Below the pieces are notes generated by a model. It was given only the letters and a program-made list of their open reading frames with translations, had not been told where the DNA came from and made no database searches. From an uncultured Erythrobacter sp. (lineage in GTDB: Bacteria > Pseudomonadota > Alphaproteobacteria > Sphingomonadales > Sphingomonadaceae): 64,000 nucleotides of DNA. The stretch covers positions 1,745,928 through 1,809,927 of the forward strand of contig CANKYI010000001.1 in NCBI GenBank assembly GCA_947488085.1, given 5' to 3'. Positions 36,261-45,858 of this stretch are shown piece after piece. Each line of letters starts with the position of its first letter. Positions within the stretch are counted from its first letter, which is position 1. The translations under genes and the position numbers were made by a program.

Positions 36261-36889
36261 ACACACGTAAAGTCGTTTTTGACGCAGTCCGTAAAGTGTT
36301 GGGCCGTGGCTTTCGCCAATCCGAGGTGGAGCAGATCGACGCAGCACTCGATCACGGCACGTCCGACAAGCCAACCGACAAGCGGACCTCGGTACCGATT
36401 ATCAAGAGGCCATTAGTGTCTCGGGAGATAGGTCCTCAGGGAATCGCCCTGATCAAACGCTTTGAAGGATGCGCCCGCCAGCGCCGCGATGGGTTGGTCG
36501 AGGCCTATCCCGATCCTGGAACTGGCGGCGCGCCTTGGACCATCGGCTGGGGGGCCACCCGAAAAGGGCTGCACGGATATGTGAGCGAAGACACGGTCTG
36601 GACACAGCAGCAATGTGATGAGCGTTTGATCAATGATCTGGAGCGCTATGCCCGCGATGTCGCTCGTGCCATTGGCGATGCACCCACCACCCAGAGCCAG
36701 TTCGATGCCTTCGTCAGCTTTCACTACAACACGGGAGCCATTGCTCGTGCGACTCTGACCAAGAAGCACAAGGCAGGCGACTTCACTGGTGCGGCAGCAG
36801 AGTTTTCTCGCTGGAACAAAGCGGGTGGGCGAGTGCTGAAAGGGCTAGTCCGGCGGCGCGCTCAAGAGGCTCAGCTCTACAAGAACTAA
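36257..36889 (+). CDS. Phage-type lysozyme (GH24)
   Basis: 210 residues. An N-terminal helical segment (1-32, VRKVLGRGFRQSEVEQIDAAL) and a linker precede a T4-lysozyme-like domain. The catalytic triad pattern is intact: Glu70 in IKRFEGC, Asp86 in AYPDPG and Thr95 in PWTIGWG. It hydrolyses the MurNAc-GlcNAc bond of peptidoglycan in phage relatives. No signal peptide is visible, so export or release would need help. It ends with its stop codon overlapping the stop of convergent tamB. No other phage genes are nearby. Confidence 0.9.
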   Translation: MNTRKVVFDAVRKVLGRGFRQSEVEQIDAALDHGTSDKPTDKRTSVPIIKRPLVSREIGPQGIALIKRFEGCARQRRDGLVEAYPDPGTGGAPWTIGWGATRKGLHGYVSEDTVWTQQQCDERLINDLERYARDVARAIGDAPTTQSQFDAFVSFHYNTGAIARATLTKKHKAGDFTGAAAEFSRWNKAGGRVLKGLVRRRAQEAQLYKN

Positions 36890-39800
36890 TAATCTCGTGA
36901 AATCTCTGCGAGGACACTGTCGCGCCCGACTGTCGTTACGGTACCGAGCAATGCGAGCCACCGGGTGACGCGATACTCGATTTGCGTTGCGCTATAGCCT
37001 TGTCCATCAGTGATGAGCTCAACATAGACTCGTCTGCCTAAGTTCTTGCCAAGCGCGACGCCAGTGCCCCGACCCAAAGCAGGATCAGCGCTGACAATAC
37101 GCAATTGATCAAGCCCGATAGATTGACGCAATGTCCCAATCGGATCGAGGCCGCCGCCCCCGCCCTGCAATGCGGCAACTGCCGCGCCAAGTTGGATTGC
37201 ATCGGTAGCCGATAGAGAAGTCACCGACCCGCCGAATAGCAGTCGGGCGAGAATCTCCTCCTGGGGCAAAACGGGGGTGGAAGAGAAAGCGATCTCAGGC
37301 GTTTGCGCATTGCCGGTGATGGCAATACTCACATCGGTATCCGTGGCGGCAGCCTCCGCCGTGATGTTGAGGCGCGGATCAATTGCGCGATTTTCATCGA
37401 ATGTGATCCGGCCTTCTGTCAACTCGAAGCGAGTTCCCGCAAAGGTGTAGTCGCCGCGCACCAACCGCGCCTCGCCCCCGATGCGCGGATCATCAACCGT
37501 GCCGCGGAGCGCGATGTCGACGCCCCATTCGCTATCAAGGCCGAGCCCGTCGACTGCAACACGGCTGGGTGCCCTTGCATTGACGAGATATCGCCATGCG
37601 CCGGTAGTCGTGCTGCTTTGAACCTCGCTACGATCAGGCAAATTGATCTCACGGGTAGCAATCGTAGGAAGGCGCAGGTCTTCTGCTGCCACGCCCAATT
37701 CCCAGCTCGCCCGGTCAATTGTGACACGACCGGCAATCGCACCGCTCACACCGTTTGAAACAATTCGTAATGGACCGGTGATCACTGCATCCAACCCGTT
37801 GGCGTTTAGCAGCCGCGCGCTTGCGGCGGCAGCGCGAATATCAATCTGCGGCCCGCGCGATGCTGAAATATCGGCCAAGTCGACGGTGCCGCTGCCGCTG
37901 ACAGTGCCGCCGCCGCTGGTACTACCTGCAAACCGGGTAAGCTCCAGCCGTGACCCCGCGAAACGTCCGCGTGCACTAACATTGGTTATGTCAGTCCCAG
38001 ATATCGCACTTTGCAGACGCAAATCGTCACTCGACAGATTGCCAGTAATGCGCGGATTGGCGAGTGTCCCCGTAGCGCGGGCGGTCACGGCAAGTGGTCC
38101 AGTGAGGTCGAACGTCTCGATCGCGGCAAGCCGCCACAAGGATTGCGCGGGTCCCTCATACCCTAGTTGAGCATTCAACCGACCGCTTGTAATTCGGCTG
38201 CTGAGGGTGCCGGTTGTCGCCATTCCAGTGATCCGCGTCTCAATTTCACCCAATTGCTCATCACCGTCACGCAACCTTGCACCAAAGGCGAGCTGACTTG
38301 GGCTGAGATCACCGACAACAAATACATCGATAGGGCGCGAGGATAGAACCAACCCGGAACGCGTGAAATCATCGATCCGAACTTGTGCGTCGCCAATGGG
38401 AGGGGCAGAACCCCGTTGACGCCAATTCAACACGCCTGAAACTCTACCGCCCAGCCCCAGATCGGCTCCTGCCAGGTCAGCCAGTCTCAGTGGCATGCGC
38501 GCCATTTGCGCTTCAATAGACGTAATTTCCCCGCCAACCTCACCCTCAACAATGGTGTAACCGCGTGCATAACCAATCTGGGTTGGCGCCAACCGGTAGC
38601 CTCCCCCATCGATTGCAGTCAAAACCGCACGGCGTGGCATCGTAATCGGACGTCCGGCATAGTCACCTTGCGCAATCAAGCCGATCCGCTCTGGCGTGAA
38701 ATTGCCGTCGAGTTTCAGCGCGAAACGATCTGCACGCCGCCCGGCGATCGAAGCCTGCACCTCCCCATTCCCATCCACCACTGCTGCTTGCGCGCTAAAA
38801 CTTGCAAGGCTGAGCGCGCCATATTCAAGACCGCGTCCGGATATGTCAGCATTGATCGTAGTGCTCGCACCACCGAAGGTTCCGCGGGCATTGATATCCG
38901 CCTGCCCCAGCGCGATCACAGTGTCTCCGCCAAACCGCGCGCGATTGGCGGTAAGGTCTACGGCAAAGCTCTGTTCACCATCCGCGCCTGGCGATATCTG
39001 CACAGACCCGCTGATCCCACCTCCGTTCAACGCCAGATCTCCCGCAATACCTGCATCCTGAAGTATCAGTGCGCCTGTCACACGAGTGCGATAGACCTGC
39101 AGCGCATCAATCGCGACTTGGGTCGGTCCATCGGCTGGGATTACGAGGCCAAGCGCCCCTTCGAAAGGGCCGAGCAGTGAGCCGCCAGCGACATCGAGTG
39201 CAAATCCATCTGCGCTCGGGGCAATTGCGACACGCACGTCAGAAAGCCCCGCATCGGGATAAGGGTCAGCGAGCACCAATGTTGCACGCGGTCCATCACT
39301 TTCTAGATCAGCTTCGACAGTGAAAGCACCATAATCGTTGTGCTCGCCTGAACCCGAAAGCGATGTGCGTGTGCCAAGGGTACGGCTATCGAGCCGCGCA
39401 TACAGCTTATCACTCCCGATAATCGCATCGCGCAGCACAATCGGCTTTCCCGCCCCCATGCTAAGCTTGGTATCAAACCGCACCTGATTACCGGCAACAT
39501 TGGCAATGCTCGCATTGGTAATCTGATTTACTACACCGGAAAGATTGGCGTTGAGTGCCCAAGGTAGCTCAGGTCCGAAAGTGGCGACAATTTTCGTATT
39601 TGCGCTGACTTGGCCAACATTCTCAATCGCCAGATTGCGCGCATTCACTGGCCCGGCAATCGCATAGGCCCCCGTTGTGGTGTTCCCGCGCAGGGTCAGG
39701 ACAGCATCAAGTCCCGGAAAATTGATCGCAGTGTTGTCTGCATCAAGCCGCCCGCCGGCATAGGTGAGCTGCCCGCTCATCGTTCCTTGGCGCAAACGGG

Positions 39801-41100
39801 GATCAACCGATGCGAAACCAGTGATCGCTTGCTCAACCGTCACATTCAACGGCACACGCCAAGTCTCACCGTCAAAGGTGGCGACACCCGATTGCGCGAG
39901 GCCCCGCGCCGTTACGGTCGCTGCCGCATCCAACTCGACCACATTCAATTGATGGTCGATGACCAGATCGCGGAATGGCCCAGCAAGTGTCGCTGCAAAT
40001 CGCGCATCTTGCATCCGCGCGCTGGACCCAAGCAAGTCGGGGTCACGCAGGAAGCCCTGCGTTTCGAATTGATCCACACGATTTGCGGCGAGATCAACCG
40101 CACCCTCTCCACGCAGGTCGAGTGCAGACGAAACGGCGGCTATCCGACCATCAAAAACGCTCTCTTCCAATGTGCCCGAAAGCGCCAATGAGACCGCATC
40201 TCCCAGAGCCCGATCGAGGATTGAACCATCGTCAAGCGGGGAGAAAATCTGCCCGAGAATCCCATAAGTGCCAGCTTTGTTGGTGATCCGAAAACCCGCC
40301 AAACTCTGACCATCCGCGCCAGTCTCACCTCGGCGTTTCACCACGCCATGCCCCAGCCAGCTTTGCCACGTCCCCTCACCCGCAATCCGTGCGGTGTAAG
40401 CGTTATCGAGCCCAGCCAAGGCCGCTATTGGCCCGTCATCAGCGGCATAATAGTCAAGCGCCAAATCAAACCGATCGCCATCCGGCTCCGCATCCAGCAA
40501 CAGTTCAATGCGGTCCTCGGGACCAAAGCGCCCGTCGGCATCAATCAACGCGCGCCCTGATTGAATATCGACCTTGGCCGCAAAGTCGACACGCTGCGCG
40601 GCCTCCCCAGCCAGCCCGGCGTTGAGCGTCAGATTGTCTATCTCAAAACTATCAATGCGAATGTCGAAGTCGGGCAGATACGGCGCATCGGGATCACCCG
40701 GCAGCAGTTCGGGCAGTCGCTGCAAAGTCCCACGCCGCGCGGTAAGCTCGCGAATATCAAGCCCGCTCCAAAGCCATGCAAGTGGTCGCCAATCGAGCTC
40801 AACCTGAGGAATAGTTAGGAACGTGCCCTTGGGGTCCTTGACGATCACATCATGCAGGACCGCATCATTGTAGAGGTCGCCTTCGATCCGCCCAACCTCA
40901 AAGCGCAAACCCGATGCGGGAGCGACTTGGGCAATTTGATCAGCGATGAAACGTTTACCGATGGGCGATGCTATAAAAACTGCCCCAAGCACCAACGGCA
41001 CAAGCAGTAAGGCCAGCACCCAACCAAACCGCTTTGCCCAGCGGCGTTTTGGCGCTGAAGTTTCGGCTTTGACCGGCTGAGTGTCGTTCTGTTCTGTCAT
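36886..41100 (-). CDS. tamB: Translocation and assembly module protein TamB
   Basis: Very long AsmA-like/TamB protein of 1404 residues. A basic cytoplasmic N-terminus and one signal-anchor segment near 26-47 precede an extended periplasmic region of repeated beta-strands. The C-terminal DUF490 domain ends in QIEYRVTRWLALLGTVTTVGRDSVLAEISRDY, a hallmark of TamB. It bridges the periplasm for phospholipid transport and outer-membrane protein assembly with TamA. It overlaps tamA by one base (TGATG). Confidence 0.95.
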   Translation of the reverse strand: MTEQNDTQPVKAETSAPKRRWAKRFGWVLALLLVPLVLGAVFIASPIGKRFIADQIAQVAPASGLRFEVGRIEGDLYNDAVLHDVIVKDPKGTFLTIPQVELDWRPLAWLWSGLDIRELTARRGTLQRLPELLPGDPDAPYLPDFDIRIDSFEIDNLTLNAGLAGEAAQRVDFAAKVDIQSGRALIDADGRFGPEDRIELLLDAEPDGDRFDLALDYYAADDGPIAALAGLDNAYTARIAGEGTWQSWLGHGVVKRRGETGADGQSLAGFRITNKAGTYGILGQIFSPLDDGSILDRALGDAVSLALSGTLEESVFDGRIAAVSSALDLRGEGAVDLAANRVDQFETQGFLRDPDLLGSSARMQDARFAATLAGPFRDLVIDHQLNVVELDAAATVTARGLAQSGVATFDGETWRVPLNVTVEQAITGFASVDPRLRQGTMSGQLTYAGGRLDADNTAINFPGLDAVLTLRGNTTTGAYAIAGPVNARNLAIENVGQVSANTKIVATFGPELPWALNANLSGVVNQITNASIANVAGNQVRFDTKLSMGAGKPIVLRDAIIGSDKLYARLDSRTLGTRTSLSGSGEHNDYGAFTVEADLESDGPRATLVLADPYPDAGLSDVRVAIAPSADGFALDVAGGSLLGPFEGALGLVIPADGPTQVAIDALQVYRTRVTGALILQDAGIAGDLALNGGGISGSVQISPGADGEQSFAVDLTANRARFGGDTVIALGQADINARGTFGGASTTINADISGRGLEYGALSLASFSAQAAVVDGNGEVQASIAGRRADRFALKLDGNFTPERIGLIAQGDYAGRPITMPRRAVLTAIDGGGYRLAPTQIGYARGYTIVEGEVGGEITSIEAQMARMPLRLADLAGADLGLGGRVSGVLNWRQRGSAPPIGDAQVRIDDFTRSGLVLSSRPIDVFVVGDLSPSQLAFGARLRDGDEQLGEIETRITGMATTGTLSSRITSGRLNAQLGYEGPAQSLWRLAAIETFDLTGPLAVTARATGTLANPRITGNLSSDDLRLQSAISGTDITNVSARGRFAGSRLELTRFAGSTSGGGTVSGSGTVDLADISASRGPQIDIRAAAASARLLNANGLDAVITGPLRIVSNGVSGAIAGRVTIDRASWELGVAAEDLRLPTIATREINLPDRSEVQSSTTTGAWRYLVNARAPSRVAVDGLGLDSEWGVDIALRGTVDDPRIGGEARLVRGDYTFAGTRFELTEGRITFDENRAIDPRLNITAEAAATDTDVSIAITGNAQTPEIAFSSTPVLPQEEILARLLFGGSVTSLSATDAIQLGAAVAALQGGGGGLDPIGTLRQSIGLDQLRIVSADPALGRGTGVALGKNLGRRVYVELITDGQGYSATQIEYRVTRWLALLGTVTTVGRDSVLAEISRDY

Positions 41101-43373
41101 CAGAATGCCTGACCCAGGCTGACATAGACCACGACCGGCGCGTCAAATTCTGTCGGGTTCAGCGGTACGCCGACATCGACGCGGATCGGACCGAATGTGG
41201 TTTTGTACCGCACGCCGACCCCTGCCCCAAATTGGATTTGTTCAAAGTCAGGAGCAGAGCCAGAAGCGACGGAACCCGCGTCGATGAACGGCACAATTTC
41301 AACCGCTCCATCCAGAAAGCCGGTCTGAATACGCGCCTCTACTGCCAACTCGATCAGCGAGCTGCCGCCTGTCGGCTCTTCAAAGATATCGCGTGGACCA
41401 ATCGCTTGAAAACCGTAGCCGCGAACTGACCCGCCACCGCCCGCATATAGACGGCGCGAGGGGGCAATATTCGCAACATCAGCTCCTTGAATAGTGGCAC
41501 CGCGAACTCGCCCGGCAAGGACAGTGCTGCCGAGGTCGAAATAGGCGCTGCCGTCTACTTGCGCGCGCAGGTAAAAGCTCTCTAGCCCTTGCGAGCGCGA
41601 AACTTCGGGAGCGAGGAAACCGGTCAATCGATAGCCGCTGGTCGGATCAAGCAGATCATCGCTCGCATCCAGCGTCGCGCTGCCAAACAAGCCTCCGATT
41701 AAATATGTCTGACGCGGACGTGAAACGCCGTCGGTCACGCGGTTGCGTTCATCGGTGTAGAGAACCTCTGCGCCCAGCTGCCAGCTGAGCGGTTTTTGAA
41801 AGATCAAGTTCGACACACGCTCAAACGATGTGCGTAATGCCACCGTGCGCGCATCGACCGCTTCGGTTTCGATATCGCTCGCATAAGCATCGACGGTGAG
41901 GATTTGATCGCGCGCACGGAAATTGTTGCGGCGATAGGTGATGCTGGCGAGTTGTTCGCGCGTGCCGACAATCCCGCGCAGGATCAACGCACCTTCGGGT
42001 GGGAACAGGTTGCGGTGCTCCCAACCCGCTTCGAGTTTGAAGCCGTCTTCGGTGCCATAACCAATCGCGCCAGAAATGGTGCGCAAAGGCGCGCGTTCCA
42101 ATGCGACATCCAATGCGACGACGCCCGGCTCACCGTCGGCTGGCGCCACATCTTTGCGGGGTGTTATCGCGACGCTGGAAACAAGGCCGGTTGCAAGGAT
42201 TGCGCGGCGTAGATCGGATTGCAGGCTCGTCTGGTACGTCTCACCCTGCTCAAATCGAGCTATGCGCTGCAAATGGCGGCTAGATAGGAATTGCGGATCA
42301 TCGCTAACCACATCGCCAAAAACGAAGCGCCCGTTTGGTGCGACAGCGAGGGACAAATCGCCTTCATTTCGGGCGTGGTCAATCAGCAGCCGCGGCTCTG
42401 AGAACTCCGCAAAAGGATATCCGCGCTCCCCCATCTCAGCGCGCAAGACGGCAGAACGCTCAAGGATGCGATCTGCGTAGAGCGGATCGCCGGGCTGGAT
42501 CCCGAAAGCCGCTCGCAACTCTTCGCTCTGCAACTGAGGCAGGCGATCAAGTGCGCCCAGCGACACCGAACCAAATTGGTATCGGGTACCCGGCAAAACG
42601 TCGAAACGAACCTGTGGATCGGCATCAATCCGGCGTGATGTGTCTGGGTCCCGCTCAGCCAGCTCACCCTCTGAAACGTCGCGGCGACCGCCTGAAAGCT
42701 GACGCAGGATTTCGCCATCATAATATCCATAAGTGCGTAGCATTTGGGCGAGGAGTTCTTCGTCAGACCGCGCCCGTGCAGCAAGCTGCGGAACGGTATC
42801 TCGCGCACTGCTCAGCGCCTCAATCGCCGAAAGCGCGCGAAAGCGCTCAATGAAGGCACTTTCTTCGGGAAATGCATCGGGGGCGGCTGGGAAAGCGAGA
42901 GTGAGCTTACTGCTCAGCTCGGTTTCGATGAGATCGGGCAGCTCAATCAGATCAGGCGCTTCGATCTCTGCAAAAGAGGGACGCTCGGGATCAGGTTCCA
43001 ATGGCTCTGGCGTGGGAAGCGCGAATGTGTCGAGCGCCGCGCTGATGTCAAACGATTCGGCGGTAGGTGTGCTCAGTGGCACATTTTGCGGACCGACGGG
43101 CTCCGGGGGACTTGGTGGATCACCCTCGCCTGCATCGCCAATCGCCCAACTTTGCGCATCGTCCACCGCGCTTTGCGGGATCAAATCGTCCAGCGTCGAC
43201 GGTATAGGTTGAGGCTGCATTTGCTCAGGTGAAGATTGAGGCTCGGGCTGCGAAGCGACGGCAGCATCGTCCTCGGACCCATCTACAACAGGCGCAGCTT
43301 CTTGGGCGGAGGCGGCTCCACCCAACACTGATAGACTGACTGCAAGAGCCAGATTGAACCTGATTAATCGCAA
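41100..43373 (-). CDS. tamA: Outer-membrane protein assembly factor TamA (BamA family)
   Basis: 757 residues. A Sec signal peptide ends near ASA23. Residues ~24-150 are a Glu/Pro/Ser-rich low-complexity stretch not typical of TamA. POTRA-like domains follow (~160-440; for example RFDVLPGTRYQFGSVSLGAL), then a C-terminal 16-strand barrel domain (GAGVGVRYKTTFGPIRVDVGVPLN). The final aromatic of the signal VYVSLGQAF is as expected for an outer-membrane barrel. It is directly coupled to tamB. Confidence 0.94.
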   Translation of the reverse strand: MRLIRFNLALAVSLSVLGGAASAQEAAPVVDGSEDDAAVASQPEPQSSPEQMQPQPIPSTLDDLIPQSAVDDAQSWAIGDAGEGDPPSPPEPVGPQNVPLSTPTAESFDISAALDTFALPTPEPLEPDPERPSFAEIEAPDLIELPDLIETELSSKLTLAFPAAPDAFPEESAFIERFRALSAIEALSSARDTVPQLAARARSDEELLAQMLRTYGYYDGEILRQLSGGRRDVSEGELAERDPDTSRRIDADPQVRFDVLPGTRYQFGSVSLGALDRLPQLQSEELRAAFGIQPGDPLYADRILERSAVLRAEMGERGYPFAEFSEPRLLIDHARNEGDLSLAVAPNGRFVFGDVVSDDPQFLSSRHLQRIARFEQGETYQTSLQSDLRRAILATGLVSSVAITPRKDVAPADGEPGVVALDVALERAPLRTISGAIGYGTEDGFKLEAGWEHRNLFPPEGALILRGIVGTREQLASITYRRNNFRARDQILTVDAYASDIETEAVDARTVALRTSFERVSNLIFQKPLSWQLGAEVLYTDERNRVTDGVSRPRQTYLIGGLFGSATLDASDDLLDPTSGYRLTGFLAPEVSRSQGLESFYLRAQVDGSAYFDLGSTVLAGRVRGATIQGADVANIAPSRRLYAGGGGSVRGYGFQAIGPRDIFEEPTGGSSLIELAVEARIQTGFLDGAVEIVPFIDAGSVASGSAPDFEQIQFGAGVGVRYKTTFGPIRVDVGVPLNPTEFDAPVVVYVSLGQAF

Positions 43374-43378
43374 AAAAT

Positions 43379-44224
43379 TCAGCTCGCTGGGAATTTGACC
43401 GGTTGCCCGTCCTTACCCCTTGCGCCAGCAATTGTCCCTGCTGATTTGTCACGCGGTGCTGTTGCAGCGGCGATTAGCTTGGATTGCTCCTCTTCGCCCA
43501 TCCGTTGCCAGCCTTCGCGGGTCAGCCGTTCAAGCGGGCGATAGCGCACTTTGTATTGCATGCGCGGCGATCCATCGACCCAATATCCAAGATAAACATA
43601 AGGCAAACCGCCCTGTGCCGCGCGTTGGATGTGATCGAGGATAATGTAGTTGCCAAGCCCTACGCGCCCCTCATGCGAGGGGTCATAAAAGGAATAGATC
43701 ATCGACAGGCCATCACCTTGACGGTCTGTCAGACATGCACCGACCAGCCGGCCCGGCTCGCCATCTTCGGTTGGCTCACGATACTCGACAAGGGTGCTGG
43801 TCACTGGCGTGTGTTCGACCATGTCAGCATAATCGAGTTCATCCATCGTCGACATGCCGCCATCGGGATGGCGCACCGCGAGATATTTGGTCAGCAGCTC
43901 GAATTGCTCATCGGTTGCCCATGGCCGGCATTCGGTCACAACAAGATCGCTGTTACGCTTTAGCTCACGTTTTTGTGTGCCCGATGGCTTGAACTCACCG
44001 GCAACGACGCGAACCGAAACGCATGCCTGACAATCGAGGCAGCTGGGGCGATAGGCGACCGTTTGACTGCGGCGAAACCCGATGCGACCCAGTGCCTCAT
44101 TCAGCTGATCCGAGTGCGCACCTTTCAACTCTGTGAAGACCTTCCTTTCGCTGCGCCCGGGAAGGTACGGGCACGGCGCAGGGCTCGTTACAAAGAAGCG
44201 GGGGAAGCGGATGGGGGCCGTCAC
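43379..44224 (-). CDS. bpt: Leucyl/arginyl-tRNA--protein transferase (Bpt/Ate1 type)
   Basis: N-end rule enzyme that adds Leu (or Arg) to proteins with N-terminal Asp or Glu, marking them for ClpS-ClpAP. 281 residues from the GTG at 44224. A TTG at 44257 would add 11 non-conserved residues. The N-terminal cysteine cluster CPYLPGR and [12 protein letters not shown] and the C-terminal [24 protein letters not shown] are family signatures. The residue choice (Leu or Arg) cannot be read from sequence by eye. Confidence 0.9.
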   Translation of the reverse strand: MTAPIRFPRFFVTSPAPCPYLPGRSERKVFTELKGAHSDQLNEALGRIGFRRSQTVAYRPSCLDCQACVSVRVVAGEFKPSGTQKRELKRNSDLVVTECRPWATDEQFELLTKYLAVRHPDGGMSTMDELDYADMVEHTPVTSTLVEYREPTEDGEPGRLVGACLTDRQGDGLSMIYSFYDPSHEGRVGLGNYIILDHIQRAAQGGLPYVYLGYWVDGSPRMQYKVRYRPLERLTREGWQRMGEEEQSKLIAAATAPRDKSAGTIAGARGKDGQPVKFPAS

Positions 44225-44517
44225 GGGTTTAAGGAGGTCCTTGCGTCCGAAAGTCAAAGGGTGCGCATCAGGGAATCATCAAGTTGCGCGTTAAGACATT
44301 CTTATGCCTATTCCGCCCCGTCGGTAAAAGACCTTTAACCACAAAACAGGGTGAATATTGTGTTACTTTGCACAAAACCACGTCCAGATTTGCACCAGTT
44401 CGGATCAATTGATCGGCCTGTCGCGCATGCGCGTCGCTTTGTGGGACAGACGGTGATGGACCCGTTAAATCTAGCGGCTTGCGACGCAAAAAATGCGCGA
44501 ATCGCTATCTGGTCAGA

Positions 44518-45771
44518 TCAGTTCAGCTCCACCACTTCAACCGCGTAGTTTGCCTTGCGCAAGGCCAAGACGAGCCGCTCAACTTGATCGGCATCGCGCG
44601 CTTCGCATTCGATATCGGTGATCAATCCCTTGGCGGGAAGCGTGGTGAAGATACGCTGATGATAGATTTCGATAATGTTGACGTTGTGCTCATCAAACAG
44701 CCGCATGACTTTGAACAAAGCGCCCGGACGGTCCTGCAAAGTCACCCGCAGCCGCGCCAAACGCCCTTGCCGCGCAAGATCGCGCAACAGGACATTAGCG
44801 AGCAGTCGCGTGTCAATATTGCCGCCGCACAGCACCAGACCCACCGATTTGCCCGCAAACCTTTCAGGGTTATCCAACACCGCGGCCAGACCCGCTGCAC
44901 CGGCCCCTTCAACCACGGTCTTTTCAATCTGAAGCAGCAACGCAACCGCTTTCTCAAGCTTTGGTTCACCCACCAACAGAATATCATCGACGCGTTCTGC
45001 GATCACTTGGCTGGTGAACTCACCCGGCTTTTTGACCGCGATCCCCTCTGCCAAAGTGTCGCCGCCGCAATCGCGTGTCTCACCTTTGATCTTGGCAAAC
45101 ATGCTGGGGAACAGGCCCGCCTGCACGCCAACAATTTCGATGTCGGGATTCAACGCGCGCGCAACCGTCGACATGCCTGAGATAAGCCCGCCGCCTCCGA
45201 TAGGCGTCACCAGACAATCGAGGTCAGGCTTCGCCTCCAGCATCTCCAACGCAACAGTTCCCTGACCCGCCGCGATCTGCGGATCATCGAACGGATGGAC
45301 AAAGGTCAGCCCGCGCTCGATCTCAAGCTCGCGCGCATGCGCGTTCGCATCGTCAAAAGTCTCGCCGTGAAGCACGACATTGCCGCCGACGCTCTCGGTT
45401 TGCATGATCTTCACAGTGGGCGTCGTCTTGGGCATGACAATCGTGACCGGCACACCCAGCCGGGTCCCATGATAGGAAAGCCCTTGACTATGATTGCCAG
45501 CGGACGCCGCAATCACGCCGCGCTGCTTTTGCTCATCAGTCAGCTGCAACAGAGCATTCAGCGCGCCGCGCTCTTTATAAGCAGCGGTGAACTGCAGGTT
45601 CTCAAATTTGAGCCACACATCCGCGCCGGTAATCTCCGACAGGGTAATCGAGTGCATCATGGGCGTTTTGACCACCGCGCCTTCAATCCGAGCGGCGGCG
45701 GCGCGGACTTCTTCGATGGTCAGATCAGCCGGCGTAGCGGCGGGTTTGAGGCTGTTTTCAGGCGCGTTCAT
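44518..45771 (-). CDS. ilvA: Threonine ammonia-lyase
   Basis: PLP enzyme converting threonine to 2-oxobutanoate. 417 residues from the ATG at 45771. An in-frame start at 45843 adds 24 residues lacking conservation. The PLP lysine is Lys66 in TAAYKERGA and the phosphate loop is GGGGLISG near 180. A single ACT-like domain occupies the last ~80 residues (RLRVTLQDRPGALFKVM). One short ACT domain fits the shorter IlvA/TdcB-type enzyme. It is divergent from a dehydrogenase gene. Confidence 0.92.
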   Translation of the reverse strand: MNAPENSLKPAATPADLTIEEVRAAAARIEGAVVKTPMMHSITLSEITGADVWLKFENLQFTAAYKERGALNALLQLTDEQKQRGVIAASAGNHSQGLSYHGTRLGVPVTIVMPKTTPTVKIMQTESVGGNVVLHGETFDDANAHARELEIERGLTFVHPFDDPQIAAGQGTVALEMLEAKPDLDCLVTPIGGGGLISGMSTVARALNPDIEIVGVQAGLFPSMFAKIKGETRDCGGDTLAEGIAVKKPGEFTSQVIAERVDDILLVGEPKLEKAVALLLQIEKTVVEGAGAAGLAAVLDNPERFAGKSVGLVLCGGNIDTRLLANVLLRDLARQGRLARLRVTLQDRPGALFKVMRLFDEHNVNIIEIYHQRIFTTLPAKGLITDIECEARDADQVERLVLALRKANYAVEVVELN

Positions 45772-45858
45772 AATGTCGCCACGCCTAAGCGTTCGGACGC
45801 GCAAGGGCAATTCGATTTCGTTGGCAATCGGGGCATTACCCATTAGTCATCAGCGTCG

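Noticed and set aside
44403..44433. Two 12-base palindromes, GATCAATTGATC and CGCGCATGCGCG, in the gap before bpt
   Set aside because: Both are perfect but made of common words. No repeat of either was seen and no promoter is aligned with them.
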